32,729 nt of DNA from an uncultured Bacteroides sp. (GTDB lineage: Bacteria > Bacteroidota > Bacteroidia > Bacteroidales > Bacteroidaceae). Location: NCBI GenBank assembly GCA_949296855.1, contig CASFRN010000080.1, positions 1 to 32,729 on the forward strand, in the 5' to 3' direction. Shown one piece after another: positions 1-10,968 of the stretch (the stretch's first letter is position 1; the number at the start of each line of letters is the position of its first letter). The notes under the pieces were generated by a model. That model was given only the letters and a program-made list of their open reading frames with translations. It was not told the origin of the DNA and made no database searches. A program made the translations under genes and the position numbers.

Positions 1-353
1 CGAAGGGTATCAACATCATGGAGTTTTGCAAGCAATTCAACGCCAGAACCCAGGACAAGGCAGGTAAGGTATTGCCTGTTATCATTACCTACTACACGGA
101 CAAGTCGTTCGACTTTGTAATCAAAACTCCTCCTGTGGCTATTCAGTTGCTCGAGGCAGCGAAGATTAAGAGTGGTTCTGCTGAACCGAATCGCAAGAAA
201 GTTGCTGAACTGACTTGGGATCAGGTTCGTGCTATCGCTCAAGATAAGTTGGTTGACTTGAACTGCTTTACTATTGAAGCTGCCATGTCAATGGTGGCGG
301 GTACAGCTAGAAGTATGGGTATCACCGTAAAGGGTGACTTCCCGGGTAAATAA
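1..353 (+). CDS. rplK: 50S ribosomal protein L11, 5' end outside window
   Basis: This is the C-terminal ~116 residues of ribosomal protein L11. The reading frame is already open at base 3 and runs to the TAA at 351-353. An ATG at 18 is internal, because the codons before it (KGINI) continue the L11 sequence. Visible L11 hallmarks are FCKQFNART near the interdomain linker, [15 protein letters not shown], and the C-terminal rRNA-binding domain with KTPP and a terminal segment ending in GTARSMGI. L11 binds the 23S GTPase-associated region together with L10-L12, whose genes follow directly. The gap to rplA is only 20 bases, which fits one operon. Identity is essentially certain; only the missing N-terminus is unknown. 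Confidence 0.97.
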   Translation, partial: KGINIMEFCKQFNARTQDKAGKVLPVIITYYTDKSFDFVIKTPPVAIQLLEAAKIKSGSAEPNRKKVAELTWDQVRAIAQDKLVDLNCFTIEAAMSMVAGTARSMGITVKGDFPGK

Positions 354-373
354 CTAATAAACTTCAATTAATA

Positions 374-1072
374 ATGGGTAAACTGACAAAAAATCAAAAG
401 TTGGCTGCAGAAAAAATTGAAGCAGGGAAAGCATACTCACTGAAAGAAGCCGCGGAACTGGTAAAGGAAATTACTTATACTAAGTTTGACGCTTCAATAG
501 ATATCGACGTACGTTTAGGTGTGGATCCCCGTAAGGCTAACCAAATGGTGAGAGGTGTCGTATCTCTTCCTCATGGTACAGGTAAGCAGGTTCGTGTGCT
601 TGTTTTGTGTACGCCGGATGCTGAAGCTGCTGCAAAAGAAGCTGGTGCTGACTATGTTGGTCTTGATGAATATATTGAGAAGATCAAAGGTGGATGGACT
701 GATGTGGATGTAATCATCACAATGCCGTCTATTATGGGTAAAATCGGTGCTCTCGGTCGTGTGCTAGGTCCTCGTGGATTGATGCCAAATCCGAAGAGTG
801 GTACTGTGACTATGGATGTAGCTAAAGCTGTGAAAGAGGTTAAACAAGGTAAGATAGACTTTAAGGTAGATAAGAACGGTATCGTTCATACTTCTGTCGG
901 TAAAGTATCTTTTACACCTGACCAGATTCGCGATAATGCGAAGGAATTCATCGCAACTATTATCAAATTGAAACCATCTGCGGCTAAGGGTACTTATATT
1001 AAGAGTATTTATCTTTCAAGTACTATGAGTAAGGGTATTAAAATCGACCCGAAATCAGTAGACGAAATCTAA
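374..1072 (+). CDS. rplA: 50S ribosomal protein L1
   Basis: A 232-residue protein of the usual length for bacterial L1, a 23S rRNA protein of the L1 stalk that helps release E-site tRNA and in many bacteria represses its own L11-L1 mRNA. The sequence shows the L1 signature stretch [20 protein letters not shown] near the middle, followed by GTVT and a lysine-rich rRNA-binding segment ([18 protein letters not shown]). The ATG at 374 gives the standard N-terminus MGKLTKNQK. It lies 20 bases after rplK and 16 bases before rplJ, inside the L11-L1-L10-L12 operon. I did not identify an autoregulatory L1 binding site. Confidence 0.97.
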   Translation: MGKLTKNQKLAAEKIEAGKAYSLKEAAELVKEITYTKFDASIDIDVRLGVDPRKANQMVRGVVSLPHGTGKQVRVLVLCTPDAEAAAKEAGADYVGLDEYIEKIKGGWTDVDVIITMPSIMGKIGALGRVLGPRGLMPNPKSGTVTMDVAKAVKEVKQGKIDFKVDKNGIVHTSVGKVSFTPDQIRDNAKEFIATIIKLKPSAAKGTYIKSIYLSSTMSKGIKIDPKSVDEI

Positions 1073-1088
1073 TTTATAAGGAGGAATC

Positions 1089-1604
1089 ATGAGAAAGGAA
1101 GATAAAGGTATAATTATAGGTCAGCTAGCCGATACCGTTAAGCAATATGGACATTTCTATTTAGTGGACACAACTGCTATGGATGCTGCCGCTACAAGCG
1201 ACTTGCGTAGAAAATGTTTTAAGGCCGGTATCAAAATGGTTGTGGTGAAGAACTCTTTGCTTCACAAAGCTTTGCTGAGCTTGGATGTTGATTATTCACC
1301 GTTATTCGGTGCTTTGAAGGGGACTACTTCGGTATTGTTTAGCGAAGTTGCTAATGCTCCTGCTAAGTTGCTGAAGGAATATAAAGACGGTGTTCCTACT
1401 CTGAAAGCTGCGTATGCGGAAGAAGGTTTCTATGTAGGAGCTGACCAATTGGAAGCTCTGGCTACTATCAAGAGCAAGAACGAAGTCATTGCAGATATCA
1501 TTGCTTTGTTGCAATCGCCTGCGAAGAATGTTATCTCTGCTCTTCAATCAGGTGGCAACACCATTCACGGCGTTCTTCAGACGCTTGCGGAACGTCCCGA
1601 ATAA
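1089..1604 (+). CDS. rplJ: 50S ribosomal protein L10
   Basis: A 171-residue L10 protein, the stalk base that anchors L7/L12 dimers. The N-terminal half carries the family pattern (MRKEDKGIIIGQLADTVKQY, then RRKCFKAGIKMVVVKNSLL), which contacts 23S rRNA. The C-terminal helix (SPAKNVISALQSGGNTIHGVLQTLAE) is the L12 binding region. A clear Shine-Dalgarno sequence (AGGAGG) sits about 6 bases before the ATG at 1089, notable because strong SD sites are uncommon in Bacteroidetes. The gene is 16 bases after rplA and 50 bases before rplL. Confidence 0.96.
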   Translation: MRKEDKGIIIGQLADTVKQYGHFYLVDTTAMDAAATSDLRRKCFKAGIKMVVVKNSLLHKALLSLDVDYSPLFGALKGTTSVLFSEVANAPAKLLKEYKDGVPTLKAAYAEEGFYVGADQLEALATIKSKNEVIADIIALLQSPAKNVISALQSGGNTIHGVLQTLAERPE

Positions 1605-1654
1605 ACACATTAATATTTTTCAATTAGTAACAAACAATTAAATTTCATACAAAA

Positions 1655-2035
1655 ATGGCAGATTTGAAAGCTTTTGCAGAACAATTAGTTAACTTGACAG
1701 TAAAAGAAGTTAATGAACTTGCAACTATCCTTAAAGAAGAATATGGTATTGAACCTGCTGCAGCTGCTGTAGCCGTTGCTGCTGGTCCTGCTGCTGGCGC
1801 TGCTGCTGCTGCGGTAGAAGAAAAGACTTCCTTTGATGTAGTATTGAAGAGCGCAGGCGCTGCTAAATTGCAGGTTGTTAAAGCAGTGAAAGAAGCTTGT
1901 GGTCTTGGCTTGAAGGAAGCAAAAGACTTGGTTGACGGTGCTCCTAGTACAGTGAAAGAAGGTTTGGCTAAAGACGAAGCTGAATCATTGAAGAAAACTT
2001 TGGAAGCTGCTGGGGCTGAAGTTGAACTCAAATAA
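1655..2035 (+). CDS. rplL: 50S ribosomal protein L7/L12
   Basis: A 126-residue L7/L12 stalk protein. Residues 1-33 form the dimerisation domain ([29 protein letters not shown]), followed by a flexible Ala/Gly/Val-rich hinge of about 20 residues. The C-terminal domain carries the conserved factor-binding surface, including [20 protein letters not shown]. The protein recruits translational GTPases such as EF-G, encoded near the other end of this window. A hairpin and T-run follow the stop codon, before rpoB. The long minus-strand reading frame over this gene is an artefact of its repetitive Ala codons. Confidence 0.97.
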   Translation: MADLKAFAEQLVNLTVKEVNELATILKEEYGIEPAAAAVAVAAGPAAGAAAAAVEEKTSFDVVLKSAGAAKLQVVKAVKEACGLGLKEAKDLVDGAPSTVKEGLAKDEAESLKKTLEAAGAEVELK

Positions 2036-2060
2036 TATTGGCCTGTTTTACAGGTATTCC

Positions 2061-2097
2061 GGTTAAGAATCCTCTTACGGGGATTCTTAACCTTTTT
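2061..2097 (+). terminator. Hairpin terminator or attenuator between rplL and rpoB
   Basis: A perfect 12-bp stem, GGTTAAGAATCC (2061-2072) with GGATTCTTAACC (2081-2092), encloses an 8-base loop and is followed at once by five T residues. This is the classic intrinsic terminator layout. A smaller hairpin (CCTG/CAGG) precedes it at 2042-2054. In E. coli the equivalent rplL-rpoB gap holds a partial terminator that lowers rpoBC transcription relative to the ribosomal genes; a similar role here is inferred. Confidence 0.85.
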
Positions 2098-2147
2098 GCG
2101 TCTACACAGGTTTTTACTCCTGATATTAATTTTTTAACTCCATACAG

Positions 2148-5100
2148 ATGTCTTCAAATACAAGTAACCAACGAATTAATTTTGCTTCGATTAAGAATCC
2201 GATGAAGTATCCGGATTTCTTGGAAGTGCAGTTGAAGTCATTTCAAGACTTTTTGCAATTGAATACGCCGCCCGAAAAGCGTAAGAACGACGGTTTGTAT
2301 AAGGTCTTTGCCGAAAATTTCCCTATTGCGGATACCCGTAATAATTTTGTGCTAGAGTTTCTTGACTATTACATCGATCCGCCTCATTATTCTATTGATG
2401 AATGTTTGGAGCGCGGATTGACTTATAGTGTTCCTTTGAAAGCCAAACTGAAACTTTATTGTACGGATCCTGATCATGAAGATTTCGATACCGTCATTCA
2501 GGATGTATTCTTGGGTCCGATTCCTTATATGACTCCGAAGGGTACGTTTGTCATAAATGGAGCAGAACGTGTTGTCGTATCTCAGTTGCACCGTTCTCCA
2601 GGTGTGTTCTTCGGCCAAAGCATCCACGCGAATGGTACGAAGTTGTATTCAGCCCGTATCATTCCGTTCAAAGGTTCATGGATTGAATTTGCTACGGATA
2701 TTAATAATGTCATGTACGCTTACATTGACCGTAAGAAGAAACTGCCTGTAACTACGTTGTTGCGCGCTGTCGGTTTTGAGAACGATAAGGATATTCTTGA
2801 AATCTTTAATTTGGCTGAAGACGTAAAGGTAAACAAGGCTAATTTGAAGAAGATTATCGGGCGTAAGTTGGCTGCCCGTGTCTTGAAGACGTGGACAGAA
2901 GACTTCGTAGACGAAGACACTGGTGAGGTTGTATCTATTGAGCGTAATGAAGTCGTTATCGACCGTGAAACGATTATCGAACCTGAACACATTGATTTGA
3001 TTTTGGAATCGGGTGTCCAGAACATCCTTGTTCATAACGAAGAAGCTAATACTTCCGATTATTCAATTATCTTCAATACGTTGCAGAAGGATCCGAGTAA
3101 CTCGGAAAAGGAAGCTGTATTATACATTTATCGTCAGTTGCGTAATGCGGATCCTGCTGACGATGCCAGCGCGCGTGAAGTCATCAATAATTTGTTCTTC
3201 TCGGAAAAACGTTATGATTTGGGTGAAGTCGGCCGTTATCGTATCAACAAGAAGTTGAATTTGGATACGCCGATGGATGTCAAGGTATTGACAAAGCAAG
3301 ATATTATCGAGATTATCAAGTATCTGATTGAATTGATAAACTCGAAGGCTGATGTGGATGATATCGACCACTTGAGCAATCGCCGTGTCCGCACAGTGGG
3401 TGAACAGTTGTCCAATCAGTTTGCTATCGGTTTGGCGCGTATGTCTCGTACGATTCGTGAGCGGATGAATGTGCGTGACAATGAAGTATTTACTCCGATT
3501 GATTTGATTAATGCGAAAACCATTTCGTCTGTGATTAATTCATTCTTCGGTACGAATGCGTTGTCACAGTTCATGGATCAAACCAACCCGTTGGCTGAAA
3601 TTACGCATAAACGCCGTTTGTCTGCGTTGGGTCCTGGTGGTTTGTCGCGTGACCGTGCCGGGTTCGAAGTGCGTGACGTACACTATACCCATTATGGCCG
3701 TTTGTGTCCGATTGAAACTCCTGAAGGCCCGAATATCGGTTTGATTTCTTCTCTTTGCGTGTATGCGAAGATTAATGATTTAGGATTTATTGTGACTCCT
3801 TACCGTAAAGTGAAAGAGGGGAAAGTTGACTTGTCTGCGGAAGGCATTGAATATCTTTCTGCCGAAGAAGAAGAAGACAAGATTATCGCACAGGGAAATG
3901 CGCCATTGAACGATGACGGTACATTTATCCGCGATAAAGTAAAGGCTCGCCGGGATGCGGATTATCCTGTGGTAACTCCTGATCAGGTAGAGTTGATGGA
4001 CGTATCTCCTCAGCAGATTGCTTCAATTGCGGCTTCGTTGATTCCGTTCTTGGAACATGATGACGCGAACCGTGCGTTGATGGGGTCGAACATGATGCGC
4101 CAGGCTGTACCTTTGTTACGTACGGAAGCTCCGATTGTCGGGACGGGTATTGAAAAGCAATTGTGCGAAGACTCTCGTACGCAGATTGCTGCAGAAGGAG
4201 ACGGTGTTGTTGAGTTTGTTGATGCGACGACCATCCGCGTGTTGTATGACCGTACAGAAGATGAAGAGTTTGTAAGCTTTGAGCCTGCGTTGAAGGAATA
4301 CCGTATTCCGAAATTCCGTAAGACTAACCAGAGCATGACGATTGACTTGCGTCCGATTTGTAACAAAGGTCAGCGTGTAAAGAAGGGCGATATCTTGACG
4401 GAAGGTTATTCTACAGCAAACGGTGAATTGGCTTTGGGTAAAAACCTGTTGGTGGCTTATATGCCGTGGAAGGGATATAACTATGAGGATGCTATTGTCT
4501 TGAATGAACGCATGGTGCGCGAGGATATCCTTACCTCTGTCCATGTGGATGAATATATATTGGAAGTGCGCGAAACGAAGCGCGGTATGGAAGAGTTGAC
4601 ATCGGATATTCCCAATGTGAGCGAAGAGGCCACTAAGGATTTGGATGAAAACGGTATTGTCCGTATCGGTGCACGTATTGAGCCGGGAGATATTTTGATT
4701 GGTAAGATTACTCCGAAGGGTGAATCAGACCCGTCGCCGGAAGAAAAGTTATTGCGTGCTATTTTCGGTGACAAGGCTGGAGATGTAAAGGATGCTTCAC
4801 TGAAAGCTTCTCCTTCGTTGCGTGGTGTGGTAATTGACAAGAAGCTGTATTCTCGTGTTATCAAGACGCGTAGTGAAAAGAATGCGGATAAGCAAATTCT
4901 TCCGAAACTGAATGAAGAATTTGAAGAAAAAGCTGCCGCATTGAAGGAAATCCTTGTTGAAAAATTGTTGGTGCTGACAGACGAAAAAGTATCTCAAGGC
5001 GTAAAAGACTATTTGGGTACAGAAGTGATTGCCAAGGGGGCGAAATTTACCAAGCATGATTTGGAATCGTTGGATTATACGGTTATCCAGTTGAGCAAAT

Positions 5101-5960
5101 GGACTGTCGATGCGCATAAGAACGAAATGATCCGCGACTTGGTGATGAATTATCTGAAGAAGTATAAGGAACTGGACGCAGAGTTGAAACGTAAGAAGTT
5201 CGCTTTGACCATTGGCGACGAGCTTCCTTCAGGTATTATTCAAATGGCAAAAGTATATATTGCGAAGAAGCGTAAGATTGGTGTTGGTGATAAGATGGCA
5301 GGTCGTCACGGTAACAAAGGTATTGTGTCACGTGTAGTCCGTCAGGAGGATATGCCGTTCTTGGCAGACGGAACGCCGGTAGACATTGTATTGAATCCGT
5401 TGGGTGTGCCTTCGCGTATGAATATCGGTCAGATTTTCGAAGCTGTACTGGGGCGTGCCGGCAAAGAGTTGGGCGTGAAGTTTGCTACTCCTATCTTTGA
5501 CGGTGCGACATTGGATGATTTGGATAAATGGACTGATAAGGCTGGGTTGCCGCGTTATTGCAAGACTTATTTGTATGATGGCGGCACAGGCGAGCAGTTT
5601 GACCAGCCTGCTACAGTGGGTGTGACTTATATGTTGAAACTCGGTCATATGGTCGAAGACAAGATGCACGCGCGTTCCATCGGTCCGTACTCTTTGATTA
5701 CTCAGCAGCCGCTTGGTGGTAAAGCTCAGTTTGGTGGTCAACGTTTCGGAGAAATGGAGGTTTGGGCTATCGAAGCATTCGGTGCTGCTCATGTCCTTCA
5801 GGAAATCCTGACTATAAAGTCGGATGACGTGGTCGGACGCTCAAAGGCATACGAAGCTATAGTAAAAGGCGAGCCGATGCCTACTCCGGGTATTCCCGAA
5901 TCGTTGAATGTGTTGTTGCATGAGCTGAGAGGCCTTTGCTTGAGTATTACATTGGAATAA
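2148..5960 (+). CDS. rpoB: RNA polymerase beta subunit
   Basis: A 1270-residue beta subunit of DNA-directed RNA polymerase, the usual Bacteroidetes length. The rifampicin-binding region begins near residue 468 ([32 protein letters not shown]) and keeps the susceptible-type Asp, His and Ser positions. It continues into [32 protein letters not shown]. Further conserved blocks are [58 protein letters not shown] and, near the C-terminus, [18 protein letters not shown]. It is 26 bases before rpoC, and the two are surely co-transcribed. Transcription from the upstream ribosomal genes must pass the hairpin at 2061-2097. Confidence 0.99.
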   Translation: MSSNTSNQRINFASIKNPMKYPDFLEVQLKSFQDFLQLNTPPEKRKNDGLYKVFAENFPIADTRNNFVLEFLDYYIDPPHYSIDECLERGLTYSVPLKAKLKLYCTDPDHEDFDTVIQDVFLGPIPYMTPKGTFVINGAERVVVSQLHRSPGVFFGQSIHANGTKLYSARIIPFKGSWIEFATDINNVMYAYIDRKKKLPVTTLLRAVGFENDKDILEIFNLAEDVKVNKANLKKIIGRKLAARVLKTWTEDFVDEDTGEVVSIERNEVVIDRETIIEPEHIDLILESGVQNILVHNEEANTSDYSIIFNTLQKDPSNSEKEAVLYIYRQLRNADPADDASAREVINNLFFSEKRYDLGEVGRYRINKKLNLDTPMDVKVLTKQDIIEIIKYLIELINSKADVDDIDHLSNRRVRTVGEQLSNQFAIGLARMSRTIRERMNVRDNEVFTPIDLINAKTISSVINSFFGTNALSQFMDQTNPLAEITHKRRLSALGPGGLSRDRAGFEVRDVHYTHYGRLCPIETPEGPNIGLISSLCVYAKINDLGFIVTPYRKVKEGKVDLSAEGIEYLSAEEEEDKIIAQGNAPLNDDGTFIRDKVKARRDADYPVVTPDQVELMDVSPQQIASIAASLIPFLEHDDANRALMGSNMMRQAVPLLRTEAPIVGTGIEKQLCEDSRTQIAAEGDGVVEFVDATTIRVLYDRTEDEEFVSFEPALKEYRIPKFRKTNQSMTIDLRPICNKGQRVKKGDILTEGYSTANGELALGKNLLVAYMPWKGYNYEDAIVLNERMVREDILTSVHVDEYILEVRETKRGMEELTSDIPNVSEEATKDLDENGIVRIGARIEPGDILIGKITPKGESDPSPEEKLLRAIFGDKAGDVKDASLKASPSLRGVVIDKKLYSRVIKTRSEKNADKQILPKLNEEFEEKAAALKEILVEKLLVLTDEKVSQGVKDYLGTEVIAKGAKFTKHDLESLDYTVIQLSKWTVDAHKNEMIRDLVMNYLKKYKELDAELKRKKFALTIGDELPSGIIQMAKVYIAKKRKIGVGDKMAGRHGNKGIVSRVVRQEDMPFLADGTPVDIVLNPLGVPSRMNIGQIFEAVLGRAGKELGVKFATPIFDGATLDDLDKWTDKAGLPRYCKTYLYDGGTGEQFDQPATVGVTYMLKLGHMVEDKMHARSIGPYSLITQQPLGGKAQFGGQRFGEMEVWAIEAFGAAHVLQEILTIKSDDVVGRSKAYEAIVKGEPMPTPGIPESLNVLLHELRGLCLSITLE

Positions 5961-5985
5961 CATTTAATTTTGAAAATAAGGAAGT

Positions 5986-8900
5986 ATGGCTTTTAGAAAA
6001 GATACTAAGATAAAGAGTAATTTCTCTAAAATTACGATTGGACTGGCATCACCCGAAGAAATCTTGGAAAATTCGTACGGTGAAGTGCTTAAGCCCGAAA
6101 CTATCAATTACCGTACTTATAAGCCGGAACGTGACGGTTTGTTTTGCGAACGTATTTTCGGACCGGTAAAAGACTATGAATGCCATTGCGGTAAATACAA
6201 ACGTATCCGTTATAAAGGAATCGTCTGCGACCGGTGCGGTGTGGAGGTGACAGAAAAGAAAGTACGCCGTGAACGTAGCGGGCACATTCAGTTGGTAGTT
6301 CCTGTGGCGCATATCTGGTATTTCCGTTCTTTGCCCAATAAGATAGGTTATTTGTTAGGTTTGCCTACCAAAAAACTGGATGCTGTAATTTATTACGAAC
6401 GTTATATCGTTATTCAGCCGGGTGTGAAGGCTGAAGACGGTGTCAGCCAGTATGATTTGTTGTCTGAAGAAGAGTATTTGGAAATCATGGATACGCTTCC
6501 GAAAGACAATCAATATTTGGAAGATACTGACCCGAACAAGTTTATCGCCAAGATGGGGGCGGAGGCTATTTATGATTTGCTGGTCCGTCTTGATTTGGAT
6601 GCGCTTTCTTATGAGTTGCGTCATAAAGCCAACAACGATTCTTCGCAGCAGCGTAAGAATGAGGCTTTGAAGCGTTTGCAGGTAGTCGAGTCTTTCCGTG
6701 CATCGCGCGGACGCAATAAACCGGAATGGATGATTGTGCGTATAGTGCCGGTTATCCCGCCCGAACTTCGTCCGTTGGTTCCGTTAGACGGTGGACGTTT
6801 TGCTACTTCCGACTTGAATGATTTGTATCGCCGCGTGATTATCCGCAATAACCGCTTGAAACGTTTGATTGAAATCAAGGCTCCTGAAGTGATTTTGCGT
6901 AATGAGAAACGTATGTTGCAAGAAGCTGTCGATTCATTGTTCGACAATTCGCGTAAGTCGAGTGCGGTGAAGACCGACTCGAATCGTCCGTTGAAATCTT
7001 TGTCGGATAGCTTGAAAGGAAAGCAGGGACGTTTCCGTCAGAACTTGTTGGGTAAGCGTGTTGACTATTCAGCGCGTTCGGTTATCGTTGTCGGTCCGGA
7101 ATTGAAGATGGGCGAATGCGGTATTCCGAAACTAATGGCTGCCGAATTGTATAAGCCGTTTATCATCCGCAAGCTCATCGAGCGCGGCATCGTGAAGACC
7201 GTGAAGTCTGCCAAGAAGATTGTCGACCGCAAGGAACCGGTCATTTGGGACATCTTGGAACATGTGATGAAAGGTCATCCCGTATTGCTGAACCGTGCGC
7301 CCACCTTGCACCGTTTGGGTATCCAGGCATTCCAGCCGAAGATGATTGAAGGCAAGGCTATCCAGCTGCACCCGTTGGCTTGTACGGCGTTCAATGCCGA
7401 CTTCGACGGTGACCAGATGGCGGTACATTTGCCTTTGAGCAACGAGGCCGTATTGGAAGCCCAATTATTGATGCTTCAGTCACATAATATCCTGAATCCT
7501 GCCAATGGTGCGCCGATTACCGTGCCCGCACAGGATATGGTGTTGGGACTTTATTATATCACTAAACTCCGTAAGGGGGCGAAAGGTGAAGGTTTGATTT
7601 TCTACGGGCCGGAAGAAGCGATGATTGCTTACAATGAAGGGAAGGTGGATATTCATGCAATAATCAGCGTGGTGGCAAACGACCTTGACGAGAACGGCGA
7701 CATCGTTAAGAAGATGATTAAGGAAACTTCTGTCGGTCGTGTTATCGTCAACGAGTTGGTTCCTGATGAATGCGGTTACCTGAATACCATCATTTCGAAG
7801 AAATCGTTACGTGACATCATTAGTGACGTTATCAAGAAAGTCGGTGTGGCGCGTGCCTGCGATTTCCTCGATGGCATCAAGAACTTGGGTTACCAAAAGG
7901 CGTTCGAAGGTGGTTTGTCATTCAACTTGGGCGATATCATCATTCCGAAAGAAAAAGAAGATTTGGTGAAACGCGGTAACGAGGAAGTGGAGCAAATCAT
8001 GATGAACTATAACATGGGTTTCATCACAGACAACGAACGTTATAATCAGGTTATTGATACATGGACACACGTCAACAGCGACTTGTCCGACATCTTGTAT
8101 AAGACGATTAAGAACGATGACCAAGGATTCAATTCTGTATTTATGATGTTGGATTCCGGAGCCCGTGGTTCGAAGGAGCAGATTCGTCAGTTGTCGGGTA
8201 TGCGTGGTTTGATGGCGAAGCCGCAAAAGGCGGGTGCCGAAGGCGCGCAGATTATCGAGAACCCGATTCTTTCTAACTTTAAGGAAGGGCTTTCGGTGTT
8301 GGAGTACTTTATTTCTACCCACGGTGCCCGTAAAGGTCTTGCCGATACCGCATTGAAGACAGCCGATGCCGGATACCTGACCCGTCGTTTGGTCGATGTT
8401 TCGCACGATGTAATCATCAATGAAGAAGACTGCGGCACATTGCGCGGTTTGGTTTGTACGGCATTGAAGAACAACGATGAAGTCATCGCTACATTATACG
8501 AACGAATCTTGGGACGTGTGTCGGTACACGATGTGATTCATCCTACTACGGGCAAGCTGATTGTGGCATCGGGCGAGGAAATCACTGAAAGCATCGCCGA
8601 AGAAATCGAGAATTCTCCGATTGAAAGCGTTGAAATCCGTTCGGTATTGACTTGCGAATCGAAGAAAGGCGTCTGCGCAAAGTGTTACGGACGTAACTTG
8701 GCTACCAGCCGTATGGTTCAGAAAGGAGAGGCGGTAGGTGTCATTGCGGCACAGTCTATCGGCGAGCCGGGTACGCAGCTGACTTTGCGTACGTTCCATG
8801 CCGGTGGTATCGCCGGTAATATGGCAGCCAACGCAAGCATTACGGCAAAGAACGATGCACGTCTGGAGTTTGAAGAACTCCGTACCGTAGACGCGGTAGA

Positions 8901-10272
8901 AGAGACTGGCGAGCCGGTGAAGATTGTGGTAGGCCGTTTGGCTGAAGTGCGTTTCATTGATGTCAATACAGGCATCGTGCTGTCTACCCATAATGTACCT
9001 TACGGTTCGAAACTGTATGCTTCGGACGGTGAAGTGGTAGAGAAAGGCAAACTGATTGCTAAGTGGGACCCGTTCAACGCCGTTATCGTCACCGAGGCTA
9101 CCGGTCGGATAGCGTTCGAGTCGGTTATCGAAAACGTTACTTATAAGGTAGAGTCCGACGAAGCCACTGGTTTGCGCGAAATCATTATTACTGAATCGAA
9201 GGACAAGAACAAGATACCTTCATTGCACATCCTTGATGAAAATGGCAATGAAATCCGTTCTTATAACTTGCCGGTAGGTGGTCACGTAGTGGTGGAAGAT
9301 AAGCAAGCCGTGAAGGCGGGCGACATTTTGGTGAAGATTCCGCGTGCCGTTGGCAAGGCGGGCGATATCACCGGTGGTCTGCCTCGTGTTACTGAGTTGT
9401 TCGAGGCACGTAATCCGTCTAACCCCGCAGTCGTTTCCGAAATCGACGGTGAGGTTACCATGGGTAAAATCAAGCGTGGTAATCGTGAAATCATCGTTAC
9501 TTCGAAGACCGGCGATGTGAGAAAATACCTCGTTGCGCTGTCTAAGCAGATTCTGGTGCAGGAGAACGACTATGTACGTGCCGGTACTCCGTTGTCCGAC
9601 GGTGCCATTACTCCTGCCGACATCTTGGCTATCAAAGGCCCTACGGCTGTACAGGAATACATTGTCAACGAAATTCAGGACGTTTACCGTCTGCAGGGTG
9701 TGAAGATTAACGACAAGCACTTCGAGATTATCGTGCGTCAGATGATGCGTAAGGTGCAGATTGACGAACCGGGTGATACACGCTTCTTGGAACAACAGGT
9801 GGTAGACCGTTTGGAATTCAACGAAGAGAACGACCGTATTTGGGGTAAGAAAGTGGTGGTTGACGCTGGTGATTCGCAGAACCTCCAGCCGGGTCAGATT
9901 GTTACCGCCCGCAAGTTGCGTGACGAGAACAGTATGCTGAAACGCCGCGACTTGAAACTTGTGCAGGTGCGCGATGCTGTTCCGGCAACTTCTACTCAGA
10001 TTCTGCAAGGTATCACCCGTGCCGCATTGCAGACTTCCAGCTTCATGTCGGCTGCATCTTTCCAGGAAACGACGAAGGTGCTCAACGAAGCTGCCATCAA
10101 CGGTAAGGTAGACCGTTTGGAAGGTATGAAGGAAAATGTGATTTGCGGTCACTTGATTCCTGCAGGTACCGGACAGCGTGAGTTCGATAAGATTATCGTA
10201 GGCTCGAAAGAGGAATACGACCGTATCCTTGCCAACAAGAAAAATGTGCTCGACTATAACGAAGTAGAGTAA
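5986..10272 (+). CDS. rpoC: RNA polymerase beta' subunit
   Basis: A 1428-residue beta' subunit. An N-terminal zinc site starts at C66 (CHCGKY, then CDRCGVEV). The catalytic magnesium-binding motif NADFDGD occupies residues 470-476. A second cysteine cluster begins at C890 ([16 protein letters not shown]). The trigger-loop/bridge region includes [22 protein letters not shown] and [20 protein letters not shown]. The C-terminal end ([28 protein letters not shown]) is standard. It overlaps no other gene and is followed by a strong intrinsic terminator, so the rif operon ends here. The accessory region starts immediately downstream. Confidence 0.99.
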   Translation: MAFRKDTKIKSNFSKITIGLASPEEILENSYGEVLKPETINYRTYKPERDGLFCERIFGPVKDYECHCGKYKRIRYKGIVCDRCGVEVTEKKVRRERSGHIQLVVPVAHIWYFRSLPNKIGYLLGLPTKKLDAVIYYERYIVIQPGVKAEDGVSQYDLLSEEEYLEIMDTLPKDNQYLEDTDPNKFIAKMGAEAIYDLLVRLDLDALSYELRHKANNDSSQQRKNEALKRLQVVESFRASRGRNKPEWMIVRIVPVIPPELRPLVPLDGGRFATSDLNDLYRRVIIRNNRLKRLIEIKAPEVILRNEKRMLQEAVDSLFDNSRKSSAVKTDSNRPLKSLSDSLKGKQGRFRQNLLGKRVDYSARSVIVVGPELKMGECGIPKLMAAELYKPFIIRKLIERGIVKTVKSAKKIVDRKEPVIWDILEHVMKGHPVLLNRAPTLHRLGIQAFQPKMIEGKAIQLHPLACTAFNADFDGDQMAVHLPLSNEAVLEAQLLMLQSHNILNPANGAPITVPAQDMVLGLYYITKLRKGAKGEGLIFYGPEEAMIAYNEGKVDIHAIISVVANDLDENGDIVKKMIKETSVGRVIVNELVPDECGYLNTIISKKSLRDIISDVIKKVGVARACDFLDGIKNLGYQKAFEGGLSFNLGDIIIPKEKEDLVKRGNEEVEQIMMNYNMGFITDNERYNQVIDTWTHVNSDLSDILYKTIKNDDQGFNSVFMMLDSGARGSKEQIRQLSGMRGLMAKPQKAGAEGAQIIENPILSNFKEGLSVLEYFISTHGARKGLADTALKTADAGYLTRRLVDVSHDVIINEEDCGTLRGLVCTALKNNDEVIATLYERILGRVSVHDVIHPTTGKLIVASGEEITESIAEEIENSPIESVEIRSVLTCESKKGVCAKCYGRNLATSRMVQKGEAVGVIAAQSIGEPGTQLTLRTFHAGGIAGNMAANASITAKNDARLEFEELRTVDAVEETGEPVKIVVGRLAEVRFIDVNTGIVLSTHNVPYGSKLYASDGEVVEKGKLIAKWDPFNAVIVTEATGRIAFESVIENVTYKVESDEATGLREIIITESKDKNKIPSLHILDENGNEIRSYNLPVGGHVVVEDKQAVKAGDILVKIPRAVGKAGDITGGLPRVTELFEARNPSNPAVVSEIDGEVTMGKIKRGNREIIVTSKTGDVRKYLVALSKQILVQENDYVRAGTPLSDGAITPADILAIKGPTAVQEYIVNEIQDVYRLQGVKINDKHFEIIVRQMMRKVQIDEPGDTRFLEQQVVDRLEFNEENDRIWGKKVVVDAGDSQNLQPGQIVTARKLRDENSMLKRRDLKLVQVRDAVPATSTQILQGITRAALQTSSFMSAASFQETTKVLNEAAINGKVDRLEGMKENVICGHLIPAGTGQREFDKIIVGSKEEYDRILANKKNVLDYNEVE

Positions 10273-10292
10273 TCTCTCTTCGATGTTGATAT

Positions 10293-10326
10293 AAAAGCTC
10301 CGGCCCGCTAAGGGTTGGAGCTTTTT
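10293..10326 (+). terminator. Intrinsic terminator after rpoC
   Basis: AAAAGCTCC (10293-10301) pairs with GGAGCTTTT (10317-10325), with further CCC/GGG pairing possible inside the loop, and a run of T ends the structure. It sits 20 bases after the rpoC stop and marks the end of the operon. Confidence 0.88.
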
Positions 10327-10386
10327 TATGCTCTTCTTCGGGAGCGTTTTCTTTTTGCTCTCTATATGAGGTTTGAAGAAAATCCG

Positions 10387-10395
10387 TATTTTTGC
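10387..10395 (+). promoter_or_regulatory. Candidate -7 promoter box for the DUF456 gene
   Basis: TATTTTTGC matches the Bacteroidetes -7 consensus TAnnTTTGC exactly and lies 21 bases before the ATG at 10417. No convincing TTTG is found 19-21 bases further upstream, so only one half of the promoter is supported. Confidence 0.55.
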
Positions 10396-10416
10396 AGGTG
10401 AAAAACCAATAGAGCT

Positions 10417-10902
10417 ATGGATATACTTCTTATTATAATAGGTATCATTTGTTTAGTGACCGGAATGTTAGGGTGTGTGCTTCCTTTACTTCCCGGACCG
10501 CCTCTTGCATACGTTGGTATGTTGTTTTTCCATTTCACTGGCCGGTTGCAGTTTACCTCTACCGAGTTAGTCGTGTGGGCGGTGTTGGTCATCCTTGTCC
10601 AGGTGCTCGATTATGTGATTCCGATGTTGGGGACGAAGTATGCCGGAGGCACCAAGTGGGGCAATTGGGGATGTGTTATCGGTACGGTGGTTGGTTTGTT
10701 TTTCCCGCCTTGGGGAATCATTCTCGGCCCTTTTCTCGGGGCGGTTATCGGAGAATTGGTAGGGGATAAGAACCTGAAAGACGCTTTGCGCTCAGGCTTC
10801 GGCTCATTGGTCGGCTTCTTGTTCGGGACGGTGATTAAGCTCATGTTGTGCGGTTATTTTGTTTGGCAATTCATTGCAGCCTTTTTTCGCCTTCAGTCCT
10901 AA
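10417..10902 (+). CDS. DUF456 family membrane protein
   Basis: A 161-residue, very hydrophobic protein resembling the DUF456 family of bacterial inner-membrane proteins, whose function is unknown. The N-terminal segment (MDILLIIIGIICLVTGMLGCVLPLLPGPP) forms a hairpin of two membrane helices around the family's LPLLPGPP motif. The middle holds another membrane pair. The C-terminal half shows glycine-spaced helices (GLFFPPWGIILGPFLGAVIGELVG and GFGSLVGFLFGTVIKLML), glycine-zipper like. The only soluble part is a short loop around KNLKDALRSG. It has its own -7 box and is probably monocistronic, since a hairpin overlaps its stop codon. It seems unrelated to the peptide clusters that follow. Confidence 0.85.
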   Translation: MDILLIIIGIICLVTGMLGCVLPLLPGPPLAYVGMLFFHFTGRLQFTSTELVVWAVLVILVQVLDYVIPMLGTKYAGGTKWGNWGCVIGTVVGLFFPPWGIILGPFLGAVIGELVGDKNLKDALRSGFGSLVGFLFGTVIKLMLCGYFVWQFIAAFFRLQS

Positions 10903-10915
10903 TAGGGTAGGACTG
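10894..10915 (+). terminator. Hairpin overlapping the stop of the DUF456 gene
   Basis: CAGTCCTA (10894-10901) pairs perfectly with TAGGACTG (10908-10915) and is followed by CGGTTTTGG. A related AGGACT/AGTCCT pair follows at about 10929-10942. It lies between two converging genes and may stop transcription from either side. The T-run is weak, so function is inferred. Confidence 0.45.
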
Positions 10916-10968
10916 CGGTTTTGGCGTGAGGACTCCAGTCCTACCTGTCTCGTTATCCGCTATATTGT

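Noticed and set aside
1645-2031. 128-residue minus-strand frame over rplL
   Set aside because: Shadow of the Ala-rich L7/L12 codons; low-complexity Ser/Ala/Thr composition and no independent signals.
2557-3258. Several short plus- and minus-strand frames inside rpoB
   Set aside because: All lie within the conserved rpoB frame and have no domain or start signal of their own.
3550-3750. Rifampicin-resistance substitutions in rpoB
   Set aside because: The key Asp, His and Ser positions of the rifampicin region match the susceptible form.
9220-10152. 310-residue minus-strand frame in rpoC
   Set aside because: Antisense shadow of a highly conserved gene.
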